Origin: Proteles cristata cristata
Lineage: Eukaryota > Chordata > Mammalia > Carnivora > Hyaenidae
Assembly: GCA_017311185.1 (NCBI GenBank)
Contig: JAESUZ010000333.1
Coordinates: forward strand, 186,001 to 250,000
Length of the DNA: 64,000 bases
Direction: 5' to 3'
A program made the position numbers and the translations under genes. The first letter of the stretch is position 1. Every line of letters starts with the position of its first letter. Positions 47,528 to 58,300 of this stretch are shown here, in pieces. The notes below the pieces were generated by a model. The model saw nothing but the letters and a program-made list of their open reading frames with translations, was not told where the DNA came from and searched no databases.

Positions 47528-48478
47528 ATGGTAAGAAATAACCGAACTTCTACAGTGACAGAGTTTCTCTTCTCTGGATTCCCCCAGTTTGAAGATGGTA
47601 GCCTTCTCTTCTTCATTCCTTTGTTCATCATCTACATATTCATTGTGATTGGAAATCTCATTGTATTTTTTGCAGTCAGGATAGACACCCATCTCCACAA
47701 CCCCATGTACAATTTCATCAGCATCTTCTCCTTCCTGGAGATCTGGTACACCACTGCCACCATCCCCAAGATGCTCTCCAACCTCATCAGTGAGAAGAAG
47801 ACCATCTCCATTACTGGCTGCCTCCTGCAGATGTATTTCTTCCATTCCCTGGGAAACGCAGAAGGAATTTTGTTGACCACCATGGCCATTGACAGGTATG
47901 TTGCGATCTGCAACCCTCTCCGCTACCTGACCATTATGACCCCCCAGCTGTGCACTCAGCTCTCTGTAGGCTCCTGCGTCTTTGGCTTTCTTGTGTTGCT
48001 CCCAGAGATTGTGTGGATTTCCACACTGCCCTTCTGTGGGCCCAACCAAATCCATCAGATATTCTGTGACTTTGAACCTGTACTGCGCTTGGCTTGTACA
48101 GACACGTCCATGATTCTGGTTGAGGACGTGATCCATGCTGTGGCCATCATCTTCTCTGTCCTGATTATCACTCTCTCTTACGTCAGAATCATCACTGTGA
48201 TTCTGAGGATCCCTTCTGTTGAAGGCCGCCAGAAGGCCTTTTCTACCTGTGCATCTCATCTTGGTGTCTTTCTGATGTTCTATGGCAGTGTGTCCCTCAT
48301 GTACCTGCGTTTCTCCGCCACTTTCCCACCAACATTGGACACAGTCATTGCACTGATGTTTGCCGTTCTTGCTCCCTTTTTCAACCCTATCATCTATAGC
48401 TTGAGAAACAAAGATATGAAGATTGCGATTAAGAAACTTCTCTGCCTTCAGAAGGGGTTTAATGCATCCGCAAGTTGA
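47528..48478 (+). CDS. Olfactory receptor, family 6K, intact
   Basis: Intact 316-residue odorant GPCR. It has an N-glycosylation site NRT at 5-7, GN in TM1, LHNPMY at the start of TM2, MAIDRYVAIC at the end of TM3, the loop cysteines in GCLLQ, LPFCG, IFCDF and [14 protein letters not shown] in TM6 and FFNPIIYSLRNK in TM7. The ATG at 47528 follows a likely splice acceptor (pyrimidines then CCCAG ending at 47506) and gives the normal OR N-terminus. It is clearly an OR6K member, close to the copies at 53.6 and 61 kb, but I do not recognise a one-to-one human functional gene. Human has pseudogenes (OR6K4P/OR6K5P) in this interval, so this may be an intact counterpart of one of them. No gene symbol is given because the orthology is inferred from order only. 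Confidence 0.93.
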   Translation: MVRNNRTSTVTEFLFSGFPQFEDGSLLFFIPLFIIYIFIVIGNLIVFFAVRIDTHLHNPMYNFISIFSFLEIWYTTATIPKMLSNLISEKKTISITGCLLQMYFFHSLGNAEGILLTTMAIDRYVAICNPLRYLTIMTPQLCTQLSVGSCVFGFLVLLPEIVWISTLPFCGPNQIHQIFCDFEPVLRLACTDTSMILVEDVIHAVAIIFSVLIITLSYVRIITVILRIPSVEGRQKAFSTCASHLGVFLMFYGSVSLMYLRFSATFPPTLDTVIALMFAVLAPFFNPIIYSLRNKDMKIAIKKLLCLQKGFNASAS

Positions 48479-48779
48479 TGCTAGCTCATAGGCACCTCTT
48501 TCTTTGGTTGTTACTCTAACATATTAAACCACAAGATTAACATATAACGTATTCATTGTTACACTGATATTTTCTTTGTATTCCATTTCTTCCCATGTTT
48601 ATTTTATTTATACATGTTTAATGTATCACGGCCTACCTGTTCAGAGTTGTGTAGATGGATAGCTAATAGAGAAGAAATATGATGTTTAAGCCATTAAAAT
48701 ATATCTTGTAAACATTAATCTTATTGTTATTATGTAAGTATTATTCTTATTATTCCATAAGCATTAGTAACAAATACAG

Positions 48780-48900
48780 ATTATAAAATATAGTGGTTAA
48801 GAACATAAGATCTATAGAAAGAGGTTCATATTTTACTGTACTACATACAAGCTTTGTGACCTTAAATAAGAAGCAATTCTGAGAGGTTTTGGGTACATCT
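48780..48900 (+). mobile_element. MIR-like ancient SINE
   Basis: TAGTGGTTAAGAACATAAG and AAGCTTTGTGACCTTAAATA follow the MIR core order. Confidence 0.6.
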
Positions 48901-49094
48901 ATTATCTTCACTGTGGGGCTTATATATGATGTTTGCATACATTCATATTCATCACATTGTACACATTAGGTATGTTCTTTGTATACAAAGAATACCTCAA
49001 TAAAGCCGTTAAAAATAAAATAGAATATTTTGTACTGTAGTAAATGATTAGATGATACAATATTTCCAATTAACGTCTTTCCAGATCTTCTCAT

Positions 49095-49265
49095 GTGATT
49101 TTTTTCTTTAATTTGAGTATATTTGATACATAATGTTACATTAGTCCCAGCTGTACAACATAGTGGTTCAACACCTCTAAACCTTACATCGTGCTCCCCA
49201 CGACTGTAGTCACCATCTGTCATCATACAGTGCTATCTTCCCTAGGCTTGACCTTGTATTCCAAT
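49095..49265 (-). mobile_element. Old L1 3' UTR fragment
   Basis: ATAATGTTACATTAGTCCCAG and CTGTACAACATAGTGGTTCA resemble antisense 3' sequence of old L1 elements. Confidence 0.6.
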
Positions 49266-49440
49266 GACTTATTATTACTTTGGAATTTGAAGAAGTATAT
49301 TATAAGTAGTTAGACAAGAAAATTAGGTCCCTATGTCACAGGAAGGAATGTTAGACAAAACTCAAGGGAGAAAGAAAGCACATATTCCCATCCAAAATTT
49401 AACCCATATTTCCAAAGGGGATTACATGGTAAAAGCAACT

Positions 49441-49870
49441 AGATGAAGAAGAAGAGGAAGGAGAAGAAGAAGAAGAAGAGGAAGGAGAAGAAGAAAGAAG
49501 AAGAAGAAGAGAAGAAGAAGAAGAAGAAGAAGAAGAAGAAGAAGAAGAAGAAGAGAAGAAGAAGAAGAGAAGAAGAAGGAGGAGGAGGAGGAGGAGGAGG
49601 AGGAGGAGGAGGAGGAGGAGGCAAAGAAAGTGAAGGCAAGAAGAAGAAGGAGGAGCAGGAGAAGAAGAAGAAGAAGAAGAAGAAGAAGAAGAAGAAAGAA
49701 GAAGAAGAAAAGAAGAAGAAGAAGAAGAAGAAGAAGAAGAAGAAGAAGAAGAAGAAGAAGAAGGAGAAAAAGGAGGAGGAGGAGGAGGAGGAGGCAAAGG
49801 AGAAGAAGAGGGAGTAGGAGGAGAAAGAGATGAAGAGGAGGAAGAAGAAGGAGGAGGAAAAGGAAAACAA
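49441..49870 (+). repeat. Polypurine GAA/GGA tract, about 420 bp
   Basis: A nearly unbroken purine strand of GAA, GAGGAG and GGA units, with few pyrimidines. Long open frames here translate only to Lys/Glu/Arg or Ser/Phe/Leu runs and are not genes. Such mirror-like purine tracts can form triplex DNA. Confidence 0.97.
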
Positions 49871-50153
49871 CAACAACTTTGAGTTTTCAAGAGAGCAGTG
49901 GATTGAGCACGTGGAGTACAGAATAATCCTGTGAAAAATGGTGAGACACTGACGGTCACTAGAGAGGTCAGCAGGGCCCATGTGGATTGTTTAGGGTGAG
50001 AGAGATTCACATGCATTTGCGACGTGAGAAAAAAAAAATGACATTGCCCCCTTACTTCAATATTGGCACAAAATTCCAATGACGTGTCTGTTATGAAATC
50101 GTCTTATTTTCTATTAAATATTTTTTCAAGTATGTTTCCTTCAAGACTTTAAT

Positions 50154-50377
50154 TATTTATTTAAAAAAAATTTTTAAATGTTTTATTTATTTCTGAGACA
50201 GAGATCGACAGGTTGAGCGGGGAGGGTCAGAGAGAGAGGGAAACACAGAATCTGAAACAGGCTCCAGGTTCTGAGCTGTCAGCACAGAACCTGACGTGGG
50301 GCTCGAACCCACCAACTGTGAGATCATGACCTGAGCTGAAATCGGATGCTTAACCAACTAAGCCACCCAGGCGCCCC
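50154..50377 (-). mobile_element. CAN-SINE, minus strand
   Basis: The TTTTTAAATGTTTTATTTATT tail complement and GCCACCCAGGCGCCCC head lie between CCTTCAAGACTTTAA duplications (50139-50153 and 50378-50392). Confidence 0.94.
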
Positions 50378-50392
50378 TCCTTCAAGACTTTA

Positions 50393-50860
50393 ACCATGTA
50401 TATGTTCATGTAGGAAGAGCAGGACCAAGACACACATGGTCTTTGCAGGGCACCCGGTAGACTCACGCACACCTGGGGCGATCACCATAGTGGTGGAGAA
50501 AGTCGTCTGCCATGTTCAGAGATGTGAGTGCGATCAGGACAAAATACTTCATGACAACTTTGATCCTGAAATCTCATGAGAGGAGTGTAAAGTGAGGACC
50601 TTTCTGCTAATTAACCCCATGAGGGAAAGTGATTCTCTGCACTGGCGTGCAGGATGGGAATCCCCAATGGATCCCACTTGTCCTTTGTGCTGTTTCCTGG
50701 GATGCCTGTGAAAATAACTATAAGTTCCCTTTTAGAGGAGCCAGAGGAGTATCAAGAATGCAGAGAACCAGACAGAGCCCCTGCAGTCTTGGGTAGAGGT
50801 GAGTGCAGAAGGCTAAGGCTGGAGAAAGAACTCACTCACCACACATAAGAATAAGAAAGC
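50393..50860. other. Intergenic, nothing recognised
   Basis: One 64-residue frame without resemblance to any family I know. No repeat seen. Confidence 0.45.
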
Positions 50861-50862
50861 CA

Positions 50863-51064
50863 TAGGGGTACCTGGGTGGATCAGTGGGTTAAGTGTCTAA
50901 CTCCTGATTTCATCTCAGATCATAATCTCTGGATTGAGTGTTTGAGCCCTGTGTTGGGCTCTGTGTTAAGTGAGCAGAACCTTCTTGGGATTCTCTGTCT
51001 CTTTCTCTCTACATTTCTCTCTCCTTCTCTCTCTCTCTCAAAATAAATAAAAATTTTAAAAAAA
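50863..51064 (+). mobile_element. Diverged CAN-SINE, plus strand
   Basis: The head GGGGTACCTGGGTGGATCAG and tail AAATAAATAAAAATTTTAAA are present. The CTCC body is shortened. Confidence 0.88.
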
Positions 51065-51463
51065 GGAACATCATAGCCCGAGGATTCAGAAACTTCAAAT
51101 GTTGGTAGTGCATAAAGGCAAGTGTAGGGGGAAACTTCCTGGGCACAGGTGTCAATAAAACAGGATACTCCCCTATGATGCCATCCTTGGAGAAGCCAGT
51201 TTTTCCAGACTTGTTTAGGACTCTCGTTAAAAGTGAATTGTCATACTTCCCTTTCCAAACAGTCACTAATTTTCTTTTCTCCCTTGACCTTGGCTGTCTT
51301 GTGGGTTTAATTATAATTGCATATTATATAATTATAATTATAAATCCAGGAGTGTGGCCTCCAGCTTAATTTATTGGACAGCAACTTTTTTTTTTTTTAA
51401 CATGCCAACCCTGTTTTAGGTTACTGCCCTGAAGGAAGAGACCAGTCTAAAGAAAGAAGAACA

Positions 51464-51690
51464 GGGGCGCCTGAGTGGCTCAGTTGATTAAGGGTCCAAC
51501 TCTTGGTTTGGGCTCAGGTCATGATCTCAAGGTCATGAGATTGAGCCCTGAGTTGGGCTCGGCGCTGACAGTGTGAACCCTGCTCAGGATTCTATCTCTC
51601 TCCATCTCTGTCTCTCTCTCTTACCCCCTCCCCAGTCACTCTTGTGTATTCTCTCTCAAAATAAATAAATAAACATTAAAAAAATAAAGA
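51464..51690 (+). mobile_element. CAN-SINE, plus strand
   Basis: The head GGGGCGCCTGAGTGGCTCAG and tail AATAAATAAATAAACATTAA are present. Confidence 0.92.
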
Positions 51691-51859
51691 AGGTAAAGCA
51701 AGTAGTTGATGATGAAACATGATTTCTACAATCCAGAAATGCCAGTGTAATAGTGCCCAATATTCAGAAGTGTTCACTGTATTCCTGACACTACTCTAAG
51801 CATTGAAAGTATTTTTACACATGTTGGTGGGGGCAGTCACGTGTCTGTGGGTTCAAGCG

Positions 51860-52240
51860 CTTCACCAAGAGATACAGTGCACGGGTTTACTTTCTGACTT
51901 CAGGTGAGAATCCCTTGGAAAAGTGTTTAACCTGCCTGTGCCTAAGTGCTCTCTGTAAAATAGAGACGATCTTACCTCATTAGAGCATCTCGAGCATTTG
52001 GTAAAAAATATAGCTTATGCTTGGGGTGGTGCTTGCCACAGTGACTGACTCGATACCCCAGCACACTATACAATGCTGTCCTTGTTATTGTAGTGTTTAG
52101 TCATTCTGAAACCCTTGCATGTTAGTATTAATATTTTCTCCATCTTACAAATGAGAAATTAAAGGCATGGAAGGGCTAAGTAACTTGAGATAAGCCAGGG
52201 GGGTTGTAAGCGGTGGAGAGCATCTGTTTCTAATATTCAG
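51860..52240 (+). mobile_element. MIR-like sequences
   Basis: Two MIR-like patches: 51870-51990 (CTTCAGGTGAGAATCCC, GCCTGTGCCTAAGTG) and 52110-52200 (TTCTCCATCTTACAAATGAG). Edges are loose. Confidence 0.5.
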
Positions 52241-52241
52241 A

Positions 52242-52783
52242 CTTTTGACCAGTATTTATCTATTGCTTTTGCTTCAGGAGAGAGGGCAGGTCAAGGAACA
52301 GTGGCTACCCTGCAGACAGAGGCCGAGATACAAGTGGGAGCCTATGGTGATCCCACAAAGCAGTGTGCACGAGAGGACTGTAGGGTAGCAGCATTGGGGA
52401 CACCTGGAGGAGATGCTGGGCCAAGTTCGATTCAAGTGTGTGAGTTTTGAGCTTACGAAGGAAAGTTGGCTGGAGAACGATATCTACAAGTCACAGTAGT
52501 TGAGATCTTGTAAGTGGACAAGATCGCCACAGGAGCAGATAGAATAATCGAGAGTCATTGGGTGAGCAAAGAGAATGGAGAGCAGAGAGCCTGACAGAAA
52601 TGAGCACTTGGGGAAGAATTTAAGAGAAGCAGGCACGTTAATAGTAGAGAGAAGAGGAGAAATAAGAGTAGGGATGATAGAATAAATAAAAATACGTGGA
52701 ACAAAAGAAAAAGCCCAAGCCAGACCACCTCTGAGAGCCGCTGGGAATAGGTAATGTAACTTCCATTATGTTTATTTTTATTC
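52242..52783. other. Intergenic, nothing recognised
   Basis: No gene or clear repeat seen. Confidence 0.5.
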
Positions 52784-52798
52784 ATGCCTCTTATTTCT

Positions 52799-53020
52799 TT
52801 TTTTTTTAAATATTTTTTTATTTATTTCTAGGAGAGAGAGAGGGACAGTGTGAGCAGGGGAGGGTCAGAGAGAGAGGGAGGTACAGAATCTGAAACAGGC
52901 TCCAGGCTCTGAACTGGCAGTCAGCACAGAGCCCGACGTGGGGCTCGAACCCACGAACCACGAGATCATGACCTAAGCGAAAGTCGGACCCTTAACCAAC
53001 TAAGCCACCCAGGCGCCCCC
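52799..53020 (-). mobile_element. Felid CAN-SINE, young subfamily
   Basis: CTAGGAGAGAGAGAGGGACAG and GGCAGTCAGCACAGAGCCC lie between ATGCCTCTTATTTCT duplications (52784-52798 and 53031-53045). An extra T-run sits between the head and the right duplication. Confidence 0.94.
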
Positions 53021-53177
53021 CTTTTTTTTTATGCCTCTTATTTCTAAAATACATTATTATAATATACACATATATTTTGAATTATTAGACAATGATATAG
53101 GATGTGTGTGTAACTTAAAGTGCAAATAGTTGTATTACAAGTTAAGCTAAACATAATTGCACCATTAAAAACAGCTG

Positions 53178-53389
53178 GAGGGGTGCCTTGGGTGGCTCCA
53201 TCGGTTAAGCATCTGACTCTTGGTTTCCTTCCATTCAGGTCAAGATCTCAGGGTTTCATGAGTTTGAGCCCCGCATCAGGCTCTGCCCTGACAGCACAGA
53301 GCCTGCTTGAGATTCTCCTTCTCTCTGCCCCGCCCCTGCTCCGACTCTCTGTCTTTCTCAAAAATAAATAATAAATAAAAAACTTAAAA
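53178..53389 (+). mobile_element. Diverged CAN-SINE, plus strand
   Basis: The head GGGGTGCCTTGGGTGGCTCC and tail AAATAAATAATAAATAAAA lie about 230 bases upstream of the OR6K3-like pseudogene. Confidence 0.9.
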
Positions 53390-53574
53390 AACATTTGGAG
53401 ACAGCTGTTTCTGTGATTGTGCCTCTGAAGGAGTGAGAAAAAAATGTCAAATACTAGTCAACATGCACAAGAGTGTGAAATTAGGAAAAACCAAAACCTT
53501 CAAGTTATTTCTTGTTATTCATTCAAGTTATTTAGTTGTACACCATTCTTTCTTCTCCGCCTCCTTGTGAGCTG

Positions 53575-53600
53575 GTGTGTGCCCTTTCCTTCATTCATAG
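53575..53600 (+). other. Putative 3' splice site upstream of the OR6K3-like pseudogene
   Basis: GCCCTTTCCTTCATTCATAG ends at 53600, 18 bases before the ATG. The same CCTTCATTCA-AG tract precedes the paralogue at 61 kb, so the duplication included the acceptor. Confidence 0.5.
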
Positions 53601-53617
53601 GGAGATCCGCTGGGCAT

Positions 53618-54565
53618 ATGGAGAGTGGAAACCTGTCAGCAGTGACTGAATTTATCTTCACTGGCTTCCCGCAGCTCCAGGATGGTGGCCTCCTGTACTT
53701 CTTCCCCTTGCTTTTCATCTACACTTTTATTGTCATTGGGAATCTATTGATCTTCTTCGCTGTCTGGCTGGACACCCGTCTCCACAACCCCATGTACAAT
53801 TTCATCATCATCTTCTCCTTGCTGGAGATCTGGTACACCACTGCCACCATTCCCAAGATGCTCTCCAACCTCATCAGTGAGAAGAAAACCATCTCCATTA
53901 CTGACTGCCTCTTGCAGATGTACTTCTTCCATTCCCTGGGAAACACAGAGGGAATATTGCTCATCACCATGGCCATTGACAGGTACGTTGCCATCTGCAA
54001 CCCTCTCTGTTACCAGATGATCATGACCCCCCTAGCTGTGCGCTCAGCTCTCTGCAAGCTCCTGCATCTTTGGCTTCCTCATCCTGCTTCCTGAGATTGT
54101 AATGATTTCCACACTGCCTTTCTGTGGCCCCAACCAAATCCATCAGATCTTCTGTGACTTGGTCCCCGTGCTGAGCCTGGCCTCTACAGACACGTCCATG
54201 ATTCTGGTTGAAGATGTGATCCATGCTGTGGCCATCATCATTACCGTCCTAATCATTGCCCTGTCCTATATCAGAATTGTCACTGTGATCTTGAGGATCC
54301 CCTCTGCTGAAGGCCGGCAAAGGCCTTTTCTACCTGTGCAGGCCATCTTGCTGTGTTCCTGATTTTCTTTGGCAGTGTGTCCCTTATGTACCTGAGATTC
54401 AGTGCCACCTACCCCCTAGTCCTGGACACAGCGATTGCACTGATATTTACTGTCCTTGCCCCATTCTTCAATCCCATCATCTATAGTCTGAGAAACAAGG
54501 ACATGAAGAATGCGATCAGAAAACTCTTCCATCTTCGGAAAACGTTGAACTCGTTTGGAGGTTAA
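53618..54565 (+). pseudogene. OR6K3: OR6K3-like olfactory receptor, broken by two frameshifts
   Basis: A full-length OR reading frame interrupted twice. From MESGNLS (ATG 53618) it reads normally through LHNPMY and MAIDRYVAIC to MTP. A one-base insertion near 54033 then shifts the frame at the start of TM4. The second frame carries VMISTLPFCGPNQ, IHQIFCDLVPVLSLA and ILRIPSAEGRQ until a one-base deletion near 54319-54321. The original frame then resumes at FLIFFGSVSLMYLRFS and ends in FFNPIIYSLRNK. The LACTD cysteine, normally invariant in ORs, is Ser here, and GC in TM3 is DC, both signs of relaxed constraint. The VMIS and DLVPVL wording matches human OR6K3 as I recall it, and this is the OR6K3 position. 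An assembly or sequencing error could make one indel, but two indels plus the lost cysteine favour a real pseudogene in this individual or species. Confidence 0.88.
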
Positions 54566-54868
54566 TTCTGAGCCACACTTCTCCCACTATCTTATTATTT
54601 CTCTAACAGATTAAAACAGGGAAACTACTCTATACATGGTTCTTTGTCACACTGAACTTTCTGTCTGTTCTCTTCGTTATTTTCCCTGATATCTAGGATA
54701 ACACATTAATACTCTAGGGCATAGCTATTAATACTGATGTAATATGGTCAAGAACTTTATTATGGGGTTGATTTGCTTGCTTTTTTCTGACCAGTTGTCA
54801 TTAAAGGAAAACTCACTCATTGTTTCAGAAGCTGGTCATGTGCTTCAGGGACTAGATCTTTTATTTTT

Positions 54869-55068
54869 TTAATGTTTATTTATTTTTGAGAGATAGACAA
54901 AGCACAAGCAGAGGAGGGGCAGAAAGAAAGGGAGACACCATCTGAAGCAAGTTCCAGGCTCTGAGCTGTCAGCACAGAGCCTGACATGGGGCTCGAACTC
55001 ACAGACCATGAGATCATGACCTGAGCTGAAATTGGAAGCTTAACCGACTGAGCCACCCAAGTGCCTCA
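54869..55068 (-). mobile_element. CAN-SINE, minus strand
   Basis: TTTTAATGTTTATTTATTTTT and GAGCCACCCAAGTGCCTC mark a minus-strand copy. Confidence 0.9.
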
Positions 55069-55151
55069 TTCAGAGAATAGATCTTGGAAAACTTTTCTAT
55101 TTCATTACAAATCATGGATTACCTGATTAGATCTTTTTGGGAAGCAGATAT

Positions 55152-55366
55152 TTTTTTAAGTTTTTGAAATTAATTTATTTATTTAGAGAGAGAGAGAAAG
55201 AGAGAGAAGGCATAAGCAGGGGAGAGGCAGAGAGAGAGTATCCCAAGCAGGCTCCACACTGCCAGCACAGAGCCTGACGTGGGACTCAAACTCACAAACC
55301 ATGAGATCATGACCTGAGCTAAAACCAAGAGTCAGACGCTTAACTCAATGAGCCACCCAGGGACTC
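55152..55366 (-). mobile_element. Older CAN-SINE, minus strand
   Basis: The GAGAGAGAGAAAGAGAG body and GAGCCACCCAGGGACTC head lie between GGGAAGCAGATAT duplications. Confidence 0.9.
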
Positions 55367-55384
55367 TGGGAAGCAGATATCTTA

Positions 55385-55425
<41 letters not shown>
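55385..55425 (+). repeat. (AAT)n microsatellite
   Basis: About 13 units of AAT, next to the right-hand target duplication of the preceding SINE. Confidence 0.95.
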
Positions 55426-55428
<3 letters not shown>

Positions 55429-55429
55429 A

Positions 55430-57345
55430 GGAAGTGAAGTGTATTTTTATTTTTAGCTAAGTAATTAACTCTTCATTAGAATAATAAGCATATACATTTA
55501 GTAAGACTAAATGATTCCTGTTGCCAGACATGTTTCCAAGAAAACTACCATGTAGGATACTGTTTATGCCTACACACTTCAGTGCACAGATGCACACAGA
55601 TAGGAATGTTAGTTATTGCTTGCCTCCTGGGGCTAAGCATCTTCACTTTCTTTAAGACAAAAGTTTTCTTTGCATCGATGGAAATGGCAGTTTTTAATAA
55701 CATGATTCATTTGATTTTTTAACCAAACAGCTCTAAGAAACTTCCCTGTCTTTGCCATATCCGGTGCAAATTGCCTTAAGTTTCTATCATAATTGACACA
55801 TTTATCTTTATAAAACACATGCACAAAAATTTTGGTATGAAAAAAGCAATTTTATCCTACGTGCATAAATCTTCTTCTTCGATAGTCCAATAAAATGACC
55901 CAAACCAGGTGTATAATAGTTTCTTTAGAGACCCAAAGCCCCAAAGGCACACAAAACACTAAACAACTACTCAGCTTACATCACATGCGTCCTTCCAGGG
56001 GAAAAAAAACCCAAAGCAACAAAACTGTGTAAGTCATGAAAAACAAGGAAAGGTGAATTCAATAGACAAAATGTAAATAACCTCTTAAAGTCATAGTATA
56101 TATGAAACAAAATTTAAGGGAATTTAATACAGGCAAAAGAAGTCCCTATCTGGGAAATATTTTGCAGTCATCTTTTTATTTATTTATTTTTTGATAAAAG
56201 TATAGGAAGTTCCACACAGAGGTTGGATTTTGATAGATACGCACTGGGACGGGGGCTCGTCGATGGGTATCTGCAACATCTCTGTTCAAGTGGGGACTTT
56301 AGCTGTTTATCCCCTGGGACTCCTTTGGCAGAAGGCACGCTGAGTGAACTTGGGACATCTTTGCTTCTGAGTCTGAGTTTAGGATTCCACAACCAACAGA
56401 GAAAAGATGCATGTTAGTGACTGCGGGTACTAGACTTGCTCTATACCAATATTTGCCACAAGAATAGAGTTTGATTCCTACCAAGGAAACCAGTTAAATT
56501 AAAGGGCCGCTGATAAAAGCACCTGGAAGTGGAGAGGAGGCTTCGGATGCAGTTGCATACAAACTTAAGTCCTCCACAGCCTCCGAAACCGAAGCCGGTG
56601 ATCTTGAACATGGGCCAAATTAATCATAAATAACAAACACAAACAAAAGAAGATAAGGAAACAAGAAATTGTCTAACAAAACCTGTGCTTGACGAATGAT
56701 TATACTTCATGGCTTCACTACAGCCTTGCCAGAAAATTTTATTCCTGTTCCATGGGCAGCCAGGATTCAAATGGTCAGGTTAGCATTCCTAAGTTTGGAG
56801 GAATAGGTGTTGGAAAGAGAAATGCACCAGGAAGGCAGCAGAAGCCACAGGAGTGGAGGGCGTATGTCCCATCCAAGCTGTGCTCCCACATATGAACACT
56901 TGCTCTTATCAGTTAAGTATTATATAACTTTCCATACTGAAGGAAAACAAATCAAAAGGTTTAAAAATGATCCTGCCAATCTAAAAGTGTACTTATTTCT
57001 CCAAGTGTCCCAAAGGGTTTGCCTTAGCCCAACTCCTTATACTTTTCTTGTGATACATTTGAAAAAAGAGCAGGGCGAAGAAATTTTTTCTTATTTCGGA
57101 AAGCAACAAACTTACTGGAATCAGAGAATACAGACTGTGCAATATATCCCTCCACATTGCTGCTATGGTGCCCATTTGCTAACTGGACATTCACTTGGGT
57201 TACAGTACGACAACGCTTTATGATTCAAGTCCACGGTAAAGGCTATTCTGTTAGGTTAAAAATGGGGGCACCATTGTCATTCAACTTTTTCAATTTCTAG
57301 ATTTCTTAACACCTGGATAAGGGCAAATACAGACTAAACATTTAT
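55430..57345. other. Intergenic, no gene recognised
   Basis: Unique-looking DNA with a T-rich run at about 56170-56190 that could be the tail complement of a minus-strand insertion. I could not identify a source. Confidence 0.45.
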
Positions 57346-57348
57346 TTT

Positions 57349-57576
57349 CTCTTTTTTTAAAAAGCTTTGTTTATTTATTCTGAGAGAGAGAGAGGAGAGG
57401 TGGATAGCATGAGTAGGGGAGGGTCAGAGAGAGGTAGAGAGAGAGAGAGAATCCTAAGCAAGCTCTGTGCTGTCAGCAGAGTCCGACACAGGACGCAAAC
57501 TCACGAACTATGAGATCATGACCTAAGCCAAAACCAAGAGTCAGACACTTGACCAGCTGAGCCACTCAGGTGCCCC
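57349..57576 (-). mobile_element. Older CAN-SINE, minus strand
   Basis: AAAAAGCTTTGTTTATTTATT and GAGCCACTCAGGTGCCCC, with AACATTT repeats on each side. Confidence 0.9.
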
Positions 57577-58005
57577 AACATTTCGTTTCCTTAAAGCAAA
57601 TTAAGTCACTCTCCTTTCTTGCTAATTTATGCGTTTTCTCATAGAAAAAATTTTATGTCCAGAAAAAGTGAGCAGATGAACCAAAGATTATATCTGAAAA
57701 GTAAACTTGCCAAGTGTTGCTGATACTAAAAACAGGTTGGTTTTCACGGAGGAAAAATAGACAATCTAGATGAAATTGCGTATTCAAAGCAGCATATAAA
57801 ATATCTCTTAGCAATAAGTTTCTGTAATAGTACTACACTCAAGAGAAACGTGAAGGAAAAAAATCTTCTGATAATTTTCAGTGGTTAAAAATAAACATAT
57901 CTTACATAATTGTCATTAATATGAATTTATTTTTATAAAGTATTCCAAGTCACCAAATTCCATAAATAGAGATGAGAAGTCCTTCTTCCCAACCTTGTGC
58001 ATTCT

Positions 58006-58300
58006 TTTTTTTTTTTTTGAGTCTTAATAATTTATTTATTTTATTTATTTATTTTTTTTACAAATAGTTTATTGTCAAATTAGTTTCCACATAACACTCA
58101 GTGCTCATCCCCACAAGTATCCTCCTCCATGCCCATCACCCCCCTCCCCCCCACATCCATCAGTCTTCAGTTTTTGTCAGCATTCAAGAGTCTCTCATGG
58201 TTTGCCTCTCTCCCTTTCCCCCACCATTTCTGCCCTTCTTCTCCCCCTTGTTTCTCCGTCAAGTTCCTCCTAATCCTCCTATATGTGCTGAGCGAAATAA
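58006..58300 (-). mobile_element. L1 3' end, minus strand
   Basis: ATAGTTTATTGTCAAATTAG and ATAACACTCAGTGCTCATCC lie between exact 18-base duplications CCAACCTTGTGCATTCTT. Confidence 0.95.

Noticed and set aside
47477..48259. 260-residue minus-strand open frame over the OR6K gene
   Set aside because: It is the antisense shadow of a conserved OR exon. Similar shorter shadows occur at 53719-54000, 61114-61395 and 47632-47913.
49399..50079. Long open frames of up to 226 residues in the polypurine tract
   Set aside because: They encode only homopolymer-like Ser, Phe, Leu, Lys and Glu runs from a simple repeat.
56160..57230. Minus-strand processed pseudogene ending at a T-rich run
   Set aside because: I could not match either strand to a known protein or find target duplications.
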